In this document: positions 1-7,162 of the stretch, piece by piece
How positions within the stretch are numbered: the first letter of the stretch is position 1
How the letters are laid out: each line of letters opens with the position of its first letter
Origin: Collinsella aerofaciens
GTDB taxonomy: Bacteria; Actinomycetota; Coriobacteriia; Coriobacteriales; Coriobacteriaceae
Assembly (NCBI RefSeq): GCF_015555045.1
Contig: NZ_JADNJQ010000001.1
Coordinates: 124,001-188,000, forward strand
DNA: 64,000 nt
Direction of reading: 5' to 3'
The notes under the pieces: model-generated
Database searches by the model: none
Seen by the model: the letters and a program-made list of their open reading frames with translations, nothing else
Told to the model about the DNA's origin: nothing
Translations under genes and position numbers: made by a program

Positions 1-2
1 TT

Positions 3-122
3 TGGGATAATGCAATGGGTGACGAATCTAATGAATTTCACAGAGAGGTAGTGCGTCCCAAAGTAACGGAACTTCTATCTCCTAATCCTGCGGATTACAT
101 TTTGACGGCGAGCGCCTCGTAG
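3..122 (+). pseudogene. N-terminal fragment of class I SAM-dependent methyltransferase
   Basis: The plus-strand frame from base 3 reads WDNAMGDESNEFHR, then VRPKVTELL and PADYIL. This matches the region just before the SAM-binding glycine motif of a common class I methyltransferase family (usual continuation ILDIACGNG). After ILT the homology stops, because the DNA switches to the antisense of the helicase fragment, and the frame closes at TAG 120-122. The start codon lies left of the window. The SAM pocket is absent, so the fragment is presumably inactive. The family call is from memory of the motif, without a database search. Confidence 0.6.
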
Positions 123-973
123 GTCTTGCCCAGGCCCACCGAGTCGGCGATGATGCAGCCCTTGTACTTCTCCAGCTTGCGGATGGCGCCCACGACGGCG
201 TCCTTCTGGAAGTCGTAGAGCTTGCTCCAGACCACGGACTCCTCGAACTTGAGGCCGGGGCGGATGCCGTTGTCCTCGTCGTCCTCCATGAAGTCGCGGA
301 ACAGGTGGTACAGGGTCAGGAAATAGATGAACTCGGGCGGGTTCTCGCGGTAGAGCGTCTCGACCTGGGCGGCCACCTGCGCGGTGACCTCCTCGACCAT
401 GGCAGGGTTGTCCCAGACCGACTCGAACATCATCTTGAGGCCGACGGCCTCGGTCGCGTTCTCGAAATGGCTCACGCAGGTCACGGTTCCCGGACGGCGC
501 TCGTAGCCGAGGCCCTCCTGCGTGAAGTTCGCGGCGGCGCCCATGAAGGCGTGGTCGTCGCCGGATGGGTTCTCCACCACGTAGGTGCCGCCCGGCTGAA
601 TGGCGCCGGACGTCTTGGCGGACTTGAAGACGCCCTTCTCGCGGATCCACTCGGCGCATTCGCGGGCGAGCGCGCGTTGGTTTAGGTTGTTGCGCAGCGT
701 GAGCTCGAGCCCCGAGCCGCCGACGCCGACCTCGCGCGCGCGGCGGGCTACCTCGAACTCGCGCGGCTCCTTCGAGTCGGCCATGCGCTTGATGAAGGTG
801 GGCTCGCTGAACAGGAAGCGCACCTCGTCGACCTTGGAGAGCTCCTCTTTGAGCTCCCCGTAGGCGAACACGGTGAAATACGAGCTGATTATCGACAACT
901 TCGCGCCGTCGTCGATGGATTCGCCGAGGGCGTCTCCCAGGCGCTCCGCGCCGACGTTGCTTAGCGACTTCAC
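95..973 (-). pseudogene. Truncated PLD-domain/SNF2-type helicase, N-terminal part
   Basis: This 292-residue product starts at GTG 973. Its N-terminal half resembles a phospholipase D-like domain that often precedes SNF2/DEAD-type helicases in phage-defence or restriction-associated proteins (SSYFTVFAYGELKEEL near residue 30, VENPSGDDHAFMGAANF-like segment in the middle). The C-terminus reaches a helicase motif I (ADSVGLGKTYEALAVK) and then ends at once. Intact relatives continue for several hundred residues with motifs Ia-VI, so this is a truncation product without an ATPase core. It lies 4 bp downstream of a ribbon-helix-helix gene and probably shares its promoter. It ends at the junction with the methyltransferase fragment. 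Confidence 0.65.
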
Positions 974-977
974 GCCT

Positions 978-1190
978 CTATGCCCCCTTTTTCGCGAGCT
1001 CTTCGATCATGCAGGTGCGCACGAAGGCGGAGAAGCTCATGCCCCGCAGGGCCGCCTCCTCCTTCGCCGCGTCGCGCAGGGTGTCGGGGATGCGCAGGGT
1101 CACGGAGACCTGGTCGCCGTCCACCAGGAAGCTTCTGATCTCGGTCTCGTCGGGATTGCTCTTGATGAGCTCCTTGTAGCTGTCGGGCAT
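978..1190 (-). CDS. Ribbon-helix-helix (CopG/Arc-type) DNA-binding protein
   Basis: A small protein of about 70 residues. The C-terminal half reads VSVTLRIPDTLRDAAKEEA followed by RGMSFSAFVRTCMIEEL, the strand-helix-helix pattern of RHH repressors and antitoxins. The start at 1190 is preferred because GGGAG lies six bases upstream; an in-frame ATG at 1202 is the alternative. A perfect TATAAT box and a short inverted repeat lie just upstream, which suggests autoregulation. It is followed directly by the truncated helicase and may have been the regulator or antitoxin of that locus. No toxin partner is visible here. Confidence 0.7.
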   Translation of the reverse strand: MPDSYKELIKSNPDETEIRSFLVDGDQVSVTLRIPDTLRDAAKEEAALRGMSFSAFVRTCMIEELAKKGA

Positions 1191-1211
1191 CTGCGCTCCC
1201 ATCGCTCGAAA

Positions 1212-1240
1212 TGCAATACAAATGCGTTTGCAGCATTATA
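1212..1240 (-). promoter_or_regulatory. Promoter/operator of the RHH gene
   Basis: Read on the minus strand, TATAAT occupies 1240-1235. It is followed by the imperfect inverted repeat TGCAAACGCATTTGTATTGC (1232-1213) just upstream of the start codon. The position between the -10 box and the RBS fits an autorepression operator for the RHH protein. No convincing -35 box was identified. Confidence 0.5.
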
Positions 1241-1358
1241 ACGCGACGGCACGCGGCGGCACTGGGAATGCGAGGACAGCCGATGTCCAGGCTTTATATG
1301 AGCGCGGACGGCGATGGACGCCCTGATCGGGCTTGGATGGCCGCTTTCGTTCGGGTCC

Positions 1359-1655
1359 TCATCTCTCGTTTTCGCGAGGTTTGGCGTTTGCCCATTCCTC
1401 GGCGTAGAGAACCTCGTTCTGAGCCTCCAAGATTCGCGCGGCGTCGCCGATGCGCTCGGCGCACCTCTCACTTATCGACTTCAGGGCCAGAATCCCCTCG
1501 ACGTCGAGCGGGTCCAGCTGGTCGGCATGCGCCAGGGACTCGAGCAGCTGGTCCAGGCCCCTCGCCAGCCTCCCGGCATCCGCCACCGCGTCGAGCAGTT
1601 CGAGGCGCTCCACCTTCTCTTCGTAGCCCAACATCAGCTCGTCTCCTTCTCTCAA
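1359..1655 (-). CDS. Small acidic hypothetical protein
   Basis: A 98-codon frame; an alternative start at MLGYEEKVERLELL gives about 91 residues. The sequence is acidic and predicted helical (KVERLELLDAVADAGRLARGLDQLLESL), with heptad-like leucines consistent with a short coiled coil. No family is recognised. It is the only frame in this stretch with plausible protein composition, as the overlapping plus-strand frames are Arg/Pro/Ser-rich shadows. It is on the same strand as the RHH gene but separated by that gene's promoter. Confidence 0.4.
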   Translation of the reverse strand: MREGDELMLGYEEKVERLELLDAVADAGRLARGLDQLLESLAHADQLDPLDVEGILALKSISERCAERIGDAARILEAQNEVLYAEEWANAKPRENER

Positions 1656-2180
1656 CGGACGTGTCGCGCAGCACCGTAGCCGTTCCGCGCAACGAAAGCC
1701 TCACCGCCAGCGATCTTGTGCGCACATCGGCCGCAAGCGGCACGGGAAAGCCGTCCGTCCCGACTCATGCCGCGGCGCCGCGACTCGGGAACCCGCCTCC
1801 GTCCCCGCCACGACGTCGTCGTCAATCCCCGCGGGAGCCCAGCAACCGCCGATGGGCCGCATCCCATGCCCGGAGGGTCTCGGCGCCCACGCCGGATTCC
1901 ATGCCGCACGCCTGCGCCCCTTTGATCCGAATACCCGCCCCGGCGCTCCTTGGACGCGCAGGGTCGCACGCCGGCAGGCGGCCAGCAAGGGCCGCGACAC
2001 TTTTTCGGGTTCTTCGCCCCATGCGCTCCGCGCGCGAACAACGCGAAAAACTGCCGTCGGGAGACTTCTATTTCCATGCCCGACTTCGCTTCCTCCCTTG
2101 CAGGCACGCCCGCGCTGCATGCGACTCACGCGGCGCAAGGCACGCCACAGGGGCGGGCCTCAGAGTCTAAGGAGCAAGAC
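1656..2180. other. GC-rich stretch without a convincing gene
   Basis: About 525 bases. All long open frames here are Arg/Pro/Ser-rich, with no recognisable domain and no good ribosome-binding site. The last bases, AAGGAG near 2170, are the RBS of the following YraN-like gene. Nothing else can be supported. Confidence 0.4.
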
Positions 2181-2552
2181 ATGAACGACATGAAGGAAAA
2201 GGCGATGGGCGCGGTCAAGGCCTTCCTCGAGCGCAAGGGCTACGAGATCGTCGACGAGGCCTGGCAGGGACCCGAGGGCATCGGCGGGATCGACCTCGTG
2301 GCGGTGGACGAGGACGGGACCCTGGTCTTCGTCGACGCCACGGTCCGGATCGGGACGGACGGCTTCCCCGAGGCCCACAGGGCGCGCGGGCTGCGCGAGG
2401 CGCTGGCGGCGAGGTGGCTCGCCGGCAACGGCGACGACTACGCCGACACCCCGGTCCGCTTCGACGAGGTGGCGATGGTGGTCGTCAAGGAGAACCGCGC
2501 ACTCCTTCGCCACCACATCAACTGCTTCGGCGAGATGGAGCCGCTCTCCTAG
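2181..2552 (+). CDS. YraN/UPF0102-like nuclease-fold protein with altered active site
   Basis: A 123-residue protein starting at ATG 2181, eight bases after AAGGAG. An upstream extension of the frame has no RBS. The pattern AVKAFLERKGYEIV...GIDLVAVDEDGTLVFVDATVR follows the YraN family (usual core GEIDLVARDGxxLVFVEVKxR), a PD-(D/E)xK nuclease fold. The second acidic residue is Asp instead of Glu and the catalytic Lys position is Thr (VDATVR), so catalysis may be lost. It stands alone upstream of parA and is followed by a terminator. Similar solitary YraN-like proteins are known on actinobacterial mobile elements, and a structural or DNA-binding role is possible. Confidence 0.65.
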   Translation: MNDMKEKAMGAVKAFLERKGYEIVDEAWQGPEGIGGIDLVAVDEDGTLVFVDATVRIGTDGFPEAHRARGLREALAARWLAGNGDDYADTPVRFDEVAMVVVKENRALLRHHINCFGEMEPLS

Positions 2553-2559
2553 GCGGCGC

Positions 2560-2590
2560 GCCCGGCCCTGGGCTCCCGGGGCCGGGCTTT
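2560..2590 (+). terminator. Rho-independent terminator after the YraN-like gene
   Basis: GCCCGGCCC (2560-2568) pairs with GGGCCGGGC (2579-2587) and is followed by TTT. It separates the YraN-like gene from the parAB unit. Confidence 0.6.
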
Positions 2591-2608
2591 CCCCCGAAAC
2601 CGGCCCCT

Positions 2609-2648
2609 GTACCACGAAAACGTACATATACGTACGTTTTCGTGGTAC
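2609..2648. repeat. Perfect 17-bp inverted repeat upstream of parA
   Basis: Arm GTACCACGAAAACGTAC (2609-2625) and its exact complement (2632-2648) are separated by six bases. The arms are AT-richer than the surroundings and lack a T tract, so a terminator is unlikely. The position just ahead of parAB suggests a partition (parS-like) site or an operator. Confidence 0.6.
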
Positions 2649-2660
2649 ACTCCGCTTGTC

Positions 2661-2684
2661 GGACAAATCCGTACGGTTTTGTCC
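2661..2684. promoter_or_regulatory. Second palindrome/operator upstream of parA
   Basis: A 24-bp palindrome with one mismatched pair, centred on CCGTACGG and flanked by GGACAAA and TTTGTCC half-sites. The half-sites resemble those of the 15-bp palindromes found three times in the transfer operon. It lies 75-100 bp ahead of the parA start, where an autoregulatory ParA or ParB operator would be expected. Confidence 0.5.
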
Positions 2685-2757
2685 CGACGCTCCGAGACTC
2701 GGGGCGCGCCGGACCGGATGCGGCGAGGCGCGCCCCACGCTAGAGAGGACGCGACCC

Positions 2758-3522
2758 ATGCGCACGATAGCCATTTCCAACTACAAGGGCGGCGTCGGCA
2801 AGACGACGACCGCCGTCAACCTGGCGGCCATCTTCGCCGCCAGGGGCCTTCGGACCCTGCTCGTCGACCTCGACCCGCAGGCGTCTGCCACCGACTTCTT
2901 CGGCCTCTACGACCGCGCCGCCTCCGAGCGCCGCACCTCGGTCGAGCTGCTCTACGGCGGCGCGCCCGTGGAAGAGGTCGCTTACGCCGCCGGGGAGGGC
3001 CTCGACGTGGTGGCCTCGACCATCGACCTCGTCGACCAGAACGAGATGCTCCTGCGCGAGCAGCGCCTCAAGTTCGCCCTCGACGACGCCTCGGGCTCCT
3101 ACGACGTCTGCCTCATCGACTGCAGCCCCGTGATGCGCAGGCTCGCCTTCAACGCCTACCTCGCCGCAACGGAGGGCGGCATGGTCGTCATCCCCGTGAA
3201 GCTCGACTCCACCGTGATGCGCGGCACGGCGCTCACCGTGGAGGCGACGCGCTCCATCGCGGACGCTCTGCGCATGCCCACGCCCAGATGGAAGATACTG
3301 CGCACCTGCGTGCCCGGCCGCATGACCAACGCCGAGGCCACGGGCGCGGCCGTGCTCGACGGGTTCTTCCCGGGCGAGCAGTTCGAGACGGTCATCCACG
3401 CGAGCAGCAAGGTCTGCGAGGGCAGCTGGCAATGGAAGCCGGTGGCGGCCTTCGAGCCAGGGAGCCGCCCCGCACGCGACTACGAAGCTCTCGCCGACGA
3501 GGTGTCCCGTGAGCTCGCCTAG
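2758..3522 (+). CDS. parA: ParA-family partition ATPase
   Basis: A 254-residue Walker-type ATPase. The deviant Walker A KGGVGKTT is at residues 10-17, followed by LLVDLDPQASATDFF (A' motif) and CLIDCSPVMRRLAFNA (Walker B region). It uses ATP-driven dimerisation on nucleoid DNA to move or retain the element during an extrachromosomal phase. The ATG at 2758 follows a GAGAGGA-type RBS. The gene overlaps parB by 14 bases, indicating translational coupling. Two palindromes upstream probably serve as operator or partition site. Size and motifs are typical of plasmid and ICE ParA proteins without an N-terminal HTH. Confidence 0.9.
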   Translation: MRTIAISNYKGGVGKTTTAVNLAAIFAARGLRTLLVDLDPQASATDFFGLYDRAASERRTSVELLYGGAPVEEVAYAAGEGLDVVASTIDLVDQNEMLLREQRLKFALDDASGSYDVCLIDCSPVMRRLAFNAYLAATEGGMVVIPVKLDSTVMRGTALTVEATRSIADALRMPTPRWKILRTCVPGRMTNAEATGAAVLDGFFPGEQFETVIHASSKVCEGSWQWKPVAAFEPGSRPARDYEALADEVSRELA

Positions 3523-4465
3523 CCAGGTGGCCGCGGGCTTCACCATCACGGGGCTTCTCGACGGCGCGTCGCGCACCCGCGGGCGCTACCCGGTGTCCGA
3601 GATAGCGGTGGCCGACATCGCCGACCACCCGGCGAACGCCGCCTACTCCATGGACCCAACGGGGATAGCCGAGCTCGCCGAGTCCATACGCGAGGACGGC
3701 CTCACCGACCTGCCGCTCGTGCGCAAGGTCGGCGACGGCTCGTGGCAGATGGTCTCCGGGCACCGGCGCAAGGCCGCCTACGCGCTGCTCGCCAAGGACG
3801 ACCCCGCCTACGAGAAGATGCCCTGCCGCGTGATAGAGGGCATCGACGACGAGCGGGCGGTGACGCTGCTCCACGCCGCGAACTACTTCACCCGCGCGCT
3901 CACCGTGACCGAGCGCGCCGCAGCGACCGAGGCGCTCAGAGGCGACGCCGTGCGCCTGCGCTCCGAGGACCCGTCACTTTCCGGCATGCGCGTCGACGAC
4001 GTGAAGGCCGCCATCATTGAGCGACAGACGGGCCGCAAGGTCTCCGGCAAGACCATCGCGCGCGAGGAGAGGCTGGCCCGCCGTATCGCCGAGGACCTCT
4101 CGCCCGAGTGGGCCGCCGAGGCCGACCGCGGCAACCTCAGCGCCGAGGCGGTGCGCTCGCTCGCGGGCATGCCGAAGGAGCGCCAAGCGGAGATGCACGC
4201 CGCCATGGAGCCCTGGCGGCGCACCAAGCGGGAGCTCTCCGACTACGTGAGGAGCGAGAGCAAAACGCAGGCCGGCCCCGACGGGCGCATCGCGAAGGCC
4301 GCGAGGCTCGTCGCCGACTTCCTGGAGAGCCCGCCCGATAACCCGAGCGCGGCCGACCTCACACTGCTGCGCGAGATGGCGCTCATGACCGCCCCGTACG
4401 CGGATGCGGGCAGCGATGTCCGAAAGCGCCGCAGAAGGGCTTCAGGTTCGAAATCCAGCAAGTAG
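3509..4465 (+). CDS. parB: ParB-family centromere-binding protein
   Basis: A 318-residue protein starting at GTG 3509 inside the parA end. The N-terminal ParB/Srx-like domain shows AELAESIREDGL and the hallmark MVSGHRRKAAY (GHRR at 84-87). It is followed by a helix-turn-helix region around residues 150-210 (TGRKVSGKTIAREERLARRI) and a basic C-terminal tail (KRRRRASGSKSSK). It should bind a parS-like site and stimulate ParA. The candidate sites are the palindromes at 2609-2684 and possibly the 15-bp palindromes in the transfer genes. The HTH after the GHRR domain supports ParB rather than a stand-alone nuclease or sulfiredoxin. Confidence 0.88.
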   Translation: MSSPSQVAAGFTITGLLDGASRTRGRYPVSEIAVADIADHPANAAYSMDPTGIAELAESIREDGLTDLPLVRKVGDGSWQMVSGHRRKAAYALLAKDDPAYEKMPCRVIEGIDDERAVTLLHAANYFTRALTVTERAAATEALRGDAVRLRSEDPSLSGMRVDDVKAAIIERQTGRKVSGKTIAREERLARRIAEDLSPEWAAEADRGNLSAEAVRSLAGMPKERQAEMHAAMEPWRRTKRELSDYVRSESKTQAGPDGRIAKAARLVADFLESPPDNPSAADLTLLREMALMTAPYADAGSDVRKRRRRASGSKSSK

Positions 4466-4466
4466 C

Positions 4467-4576
4467 CTATGGCGTCCGACATCGCGTCGGGCGTCCATAG
4501 CACTTGGGGACCGGGCGGCCTCGGACCCGTCATGCCGCGGGCCGTTCGGGAGCCCGCTTTCGCGAGGCCCGGTCCC
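4467..4576 (+). other. Structured region, candidate origin of transfer
   Basis: The 210-bp gap between parB and the MobC-like gene has three inverted repeats. One is CTATGGCGTCCGAC (4467-4480) with a near-complement ending at 4500. The second is GGGACCGGGC (4507-4516) paired with GCCCGGTCCC (4567-4576). Nested inside the second is GCGGGC (4537-4542) with GCCCGC (4552-4557). A structured intergenic region directly ahead of mobC and relaxase genes is the usual place for oriT. The nick site was not identified. The first hairpin may also terminate parAB transcription. Confidence 0.45.
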
Positions 4577-4675
4577 AGAGGCGGCGCCCGAGCCGGGCCG
4601 CCGCCTGCGGGGGATCCCCCGCGCCCCTAGAGAGACGCGCCCGCCGCGCGGCGGGCCCGAGGAAAGGAATCCGCC

Positions 4676-5122
4676 ATGGAAGAGGAAGCCGGCGCCGCCA
4701 AGAGCAAGGAGCGCCGCGTCACGTTCCGCATGGAGGGAGGCGACTACGGCGCGCTCTGCGAGCGGTGCGAGCGCGCCGGCCTCAGCAAGTCGGAGTACCT
4801 GCGCTACCTCGTGCGCATACCGCTGTCGACGGAGGCCAACGCGGGAGACGAGCACCGCATACTCGTGGACCGCAGGGCCCTGTGGGCGATGTCGCGAGAG
4901 CTCACGAAGTGGGGCTACCACTACAACCAGGCCGTGCACGCGATGAACCTCATCAACTTCCACGCCCGCCACGGGCACGTCGACCGGGACCTCGTCGCGG
5001 ATAGCATCCCGACGATCGAGCGCGAGCTCGCCGACGTGAACGCCGCGGCCCGAGAGATGGCGGCGGAGCTCGGTCGCATCGGCGCCGACTCGCTCGTGGA
5101 GGGCTCGCCATGCCGATCCTGA
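4676..5122 (+). CDS. MobC-like relaxosome accessory protein
   Basis: A 148-residue protein after a strong GGAAAGGAATCC leader. The N-terminal part reads RRVTFRMEGGDYGALCERCERAGLSKSEYLRYLV, an RHH-like fold typical of MobC proteins. It continues with a helical region containing the conserved-looking LTKWGYHYNQAVHAMNLI and a helical tail (IPTIERELADVNAAAREMAAEL). MobC proteins bind oriT and help the relaxase open the strands. The gene overlaps the relaxase gene by 13 bases. The signature GxNxNQ appears here as GYHYNQ. Confidence 0.8.
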   Translation: MEEEAGAAKSKERRVTFRMEGGDYGALCERCERAGLSKSEYLRYLVRIPLSTEANAGDEHRILVDRRALWAMSRELTKWGYHYNQAVHAMNLINFHARHGHVDRDLVADSIPTIERELADVNAAAREMAAELGRIGADSLVEGSPCRS

Positions 5123-6381
5123 AGCCGATAAGCGGCCACGGCTCGACGGGCGGCATCCGCCGCTACCTCGAGAAGGGAGGCCGCGCCCTGGCGCGCGACC
5201 TGTTCAACCTGAGCTACGACGAGCGCGACGCCGGCGCGCTGGGGGAAGACGCCAAGGAGGCCTGCGCCTGGGACGCCGAGATGGACGCCACGCGCGCCGC
5301 GTTCGGCACGGACGCACCCTGGAGGGGCAAGCCCGCGCGCACGTTCAAGCACTTCGTGCTCTCGCCGGACCCCGGCGACGACATCGACCTGGTGACGCTG
5401 CGCGAGCTCGCGTGCTCGTGGGCGCTCAGGCACTTCGACGACCACGAGATCGCCATCGTCTACCACGACGACAACGCCCGCGGCATACCGCACGCGCACA
5501 TCGTCGTGAACAACGCCAACCTCCGCACCGGCTACCGCATGCAGACCCAGCACCCCGAGGACCTCAACCGAGACCTGCAGGACATGGCGCGCGAGCGCGG
5601 GCTGTCGGGGCTCTCCAACGACCGGGCGCCCGAATCTCCGTCGAAGGCGCGCGGGCGGGCAGGTGCGGGCGGGCCCAGGAGCCGCAGGAGCGTCTACCTG
5701 GGCCGGGCCGAGAAGGAGATCATGCGCTCGGGCGGCTACTCGTGGGTCGGCGACATCCGCGCCCGCGTCGCGCTCGCCAAGACCACGGCGCGCGACGAGG
5801 CGGAGTTCTTCGGCATCCTCGACGCCCTGGGCGTGCACGTCGCCGACAACTCGGCCAAGGCGCGGCGGGACGACTGGGTGTTCAGCCTGGCGGAGGAACC
5901 GTCCAAGAAGGTAACCGGCGAGCGCCTGGGGTTCGTCTACGGCAAGGAGATGCTGCGCCGGCGCTTCGAGCGCGAAGGCGCCTACCGCCCCACGGACGCG
6001 AGCGCCGCGCGGATCCGCGAGGCCGCCGAGCGAGCCCTCGAGCTCAACGACCTCTCGGAGCTGAGCAGGCTCTCCTCGGCGCTCGAGACGTGCGCGAAGT
6101 TCGACGTCGAGTCCATCGAGGAGTTCGGGCTCAGGATGGCGACGCTCGAGCGGCGCGGCCAGGCGGGCGGCGAGGGATACCGTCGCCTCGAGGCCGCCCG
6201 CGCCTACATGGCCGAGAACGGGCTCATGCCGCTCAAGACCCGCTACGGGGACGGTGAAGGGCGCGACGATGCCAGCGGCAATTCGCGCCAGTGCCACCGA
6301 GCGGACGAGCAACAGCGCATCCTCGCCGCCGAGCGGCAGCGGGCCCAGCAGGACCAGCGCAGGGAGAGGGGCCGGAGATGA
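5110..6381 (+). CDS. MOB-type relaxase
   Basis: A 423-residue relaxase. The N-terminal nuclease domain contains FKHFVLSPDP (His81), HDDNARGIPHAHIVVNN (119-134; His128 and His130 form the metal-binding pair with the upstream His), and an early SGHGSTGGIRRYLEK segment. The catalytic Tyr is not certain; Tyr19 is a candidate. The C-terminal half is helical and charged. It should nick oriT and pilot the transferred strand to the VirD4 coupling protein encoded on the opposite strand. Its stop codon overlaps the next start (ATGA). It lacks a helicase or primase domain, so unwinding must come from another protein. Confidence 0.85.
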   Translation: MPILKPISGHGSTGGIRRYLEKGGRALARDLFNLSYDERDAGALGEDAKEACAWDAEMDATRAAFGTDAPWRGKPARTFKHFVLSPDPGDDIDLVTLRELACSWALRHFDDHEIAIVYHDDNARGIPHAHIVVNNANLRTGYRMQTQHPEDLNRDLQDMARERGLSGLSNDRAPESPSKARGRAGAGGPRSRRSVYLGRAEKEIMRSGGYSWVGDIRARVALAKTTARDEAEFFGILDALGVHVADNSAKARRDDWVFSLAEEPSKKVTGERLGFVYGKEMLRRRFEREGAYRPTDASAARIREAAERALELNDLSELSRLSSALETCAKFDVESIEEFGLRMATLERRGQAGGEGYRRLEAARAYMAENGLMPLKTRYGDGEGRDDASGNSRQCHRADEQQRILAAERQRAQQDQRRERGRR

Positions 6382-6932
6382 TGGTGAGGATAGAGTACGA
6401 GGGCGGCAGGACGACGCTGTTCGACACGCTCTCGTTCACGGAGGGGTCGCCGTTCTCCGGCGCGAACATGCTCACGGAGTTCGAGCTCGAGATGCGGGAG
6501 GAGCCCGAGAAGGGGCTCTGGCTCACGGCGAACTGGCACCAGGTGCGCGACGACTGGCGCGCCGACGCGCCCGCGGACGGGATACCGGCCGCGCGCAGGT
6601 CCCGTGGCTGGCGCTTCATGCTGGCCTCGGAGGCCGAGCTGGGGCGAGCCCGCCGCGTCCTGCTCGACGGCGACGAGGCGTTCGCCCGGGTGCGGGGCTT
6701 CCTGTGCGACGCGGCCGCGATCGGCGCCTGCTACCGCGAGCACGTGGGCCCTCCCTCAAAACCGCTGAAATCGCAGATAAGGGACCTGCAGCGCGCTCTG
6801 GGGAGGGCAGAGGTCCCGGGCGTGCCCGACGAGCTGGCGAGGCTGCTCGCGCAAGAGAAGGAGGAGGGCGCCGACGAGGGCGCCCGCAAGGTCAAGGAAG
6901 ATTGGGGTGACGTCGATGAAGAGGCTTGGTAG
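6378..6932 (+). CDS. Hypothetical protein coupled to the relaxase
   Basis: A 184-residue protein starting at ATG 6378 in an ATGATG context that overlaps the relaxase stop; 6381 is an equivalent start. The N-terminal half is rich in aromatic and acidic residues (VRIEYEGGRTTLFDTLSFTEG, WRFMLASEAELGRA). The C-terminal half is helical (KSQIRDLQRALGRAE, LAQEKEEGADEGARKVKEDW). No family is recognised. Coupling to mobC and the relaxase suggests a role in DNA processing or its regulation. It overlaps the start of the miniprotein gene that follows. Confidence 0.7.
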   Translation: MMVRIEYEGGRTTLFDTLSFTEGSPFSGANMLTEFELEMREEPEKGLWLTANWHQVRDDWRADAPADGIPAARRSRGWRFMLASEAELGRARRVLLDGDEAFARVRGFLCDAAAIGACYREHVGPPSKPLKSQIRDLQRALGRAEVPGVPDELARLLAQEKEEGADEGARKVKEDWGDVDEEAW

Positions 6933-7011
6933 GTTCCTCATGGCGGCGCTTAAGGTCACGCTGGGCTTTTTCGTCTGGCTGTTCCGTGCCGTGTTCAAGT
7001 GGGTGATGTGA
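6907..7011 (+). CDS. Membrane miniprotein, about 34 residues
   Basis: Starting at GTG 6907, six bases after AAGGAAG, the product is MTSMKRLGRFL followed by a single hydrophobic segment MAALKVTLGFFVWLF and a basic tail ending VFKWVM. An in-frame ATG at 6916 would give 31 residues. The amphipathic basic N-terminus with one transmembrane helix resembles small membrane-anchored regulators or leaderless peptides. It is the last gene of the parAB-mob unit and is followed after two bases by a bidirectional terminator. Its function is unknown. Confidence 0.55.
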   Translation: MTSMKRLGRFLMAALKVTLGFFVWLFRAVFKWVM

Positions 7012-7012
7012 G

Positions 7013-7038
7013 AAGAGGCGGGCAATTGCCCGCCTCTT
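7013..7038. terminator. Perfect 26-bp palindromic terminator between convergent operons
   Basis: AAGAGGCGGGCAA is followed immediately by its exact complement, with T-rich ends on both strands. It sits between the plus-strand mobilisation unit and the minus-strand transfer operon and can terminate both. Confidence 0.75.
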
Positions 7039-7066
7039 TCCGTTGTGCGATTTCGATTTCCCACGG

Positions 7067-7162
7067 CTAGTCCCGGTCGTCGTCGCCGGCTGCGCAGCAG
7101 GCGTAGGCCGTGAGCGTGAGGAGCCCCATGAGGAGCCCTATTCCGAAGGGCGCGAATCCCAT
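7067..7162 (-). CDS. Membrane miniprotein, 31 residues, 3' end of transfer operon
   Basis: This frame encodes MGFAPFGIGLLMGLLTLTAY followed by ACCAAGDDDRD. It is a single glycine-rich hydrophobic helix with a Cys pair and an acidic tail. A very strong RBS (AAGGAGGTGGAAGG) precedes the ATG at 7162. The gene overlaps the end of the sortase gene by 25 bases, which supports translation as part of the same operon. It faces the 34-residue miniprotein gene across the terminator. The family is unknown; a role at the cell envelope is possible. Confidence 0.55.
   Translation of the reverse strand: MGFAPFGIGLLMGLLTLTAYACCAAGDDDRD

Noticed and set aside
1211-2170. Long plus-strand open frame of about 319 codons
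   Set aside because: Arg/Pro/Ser-rich product, no RBS, no domain, and it overlaps better-supported genes on both sides; typical shadow frame in high-GC DNA.
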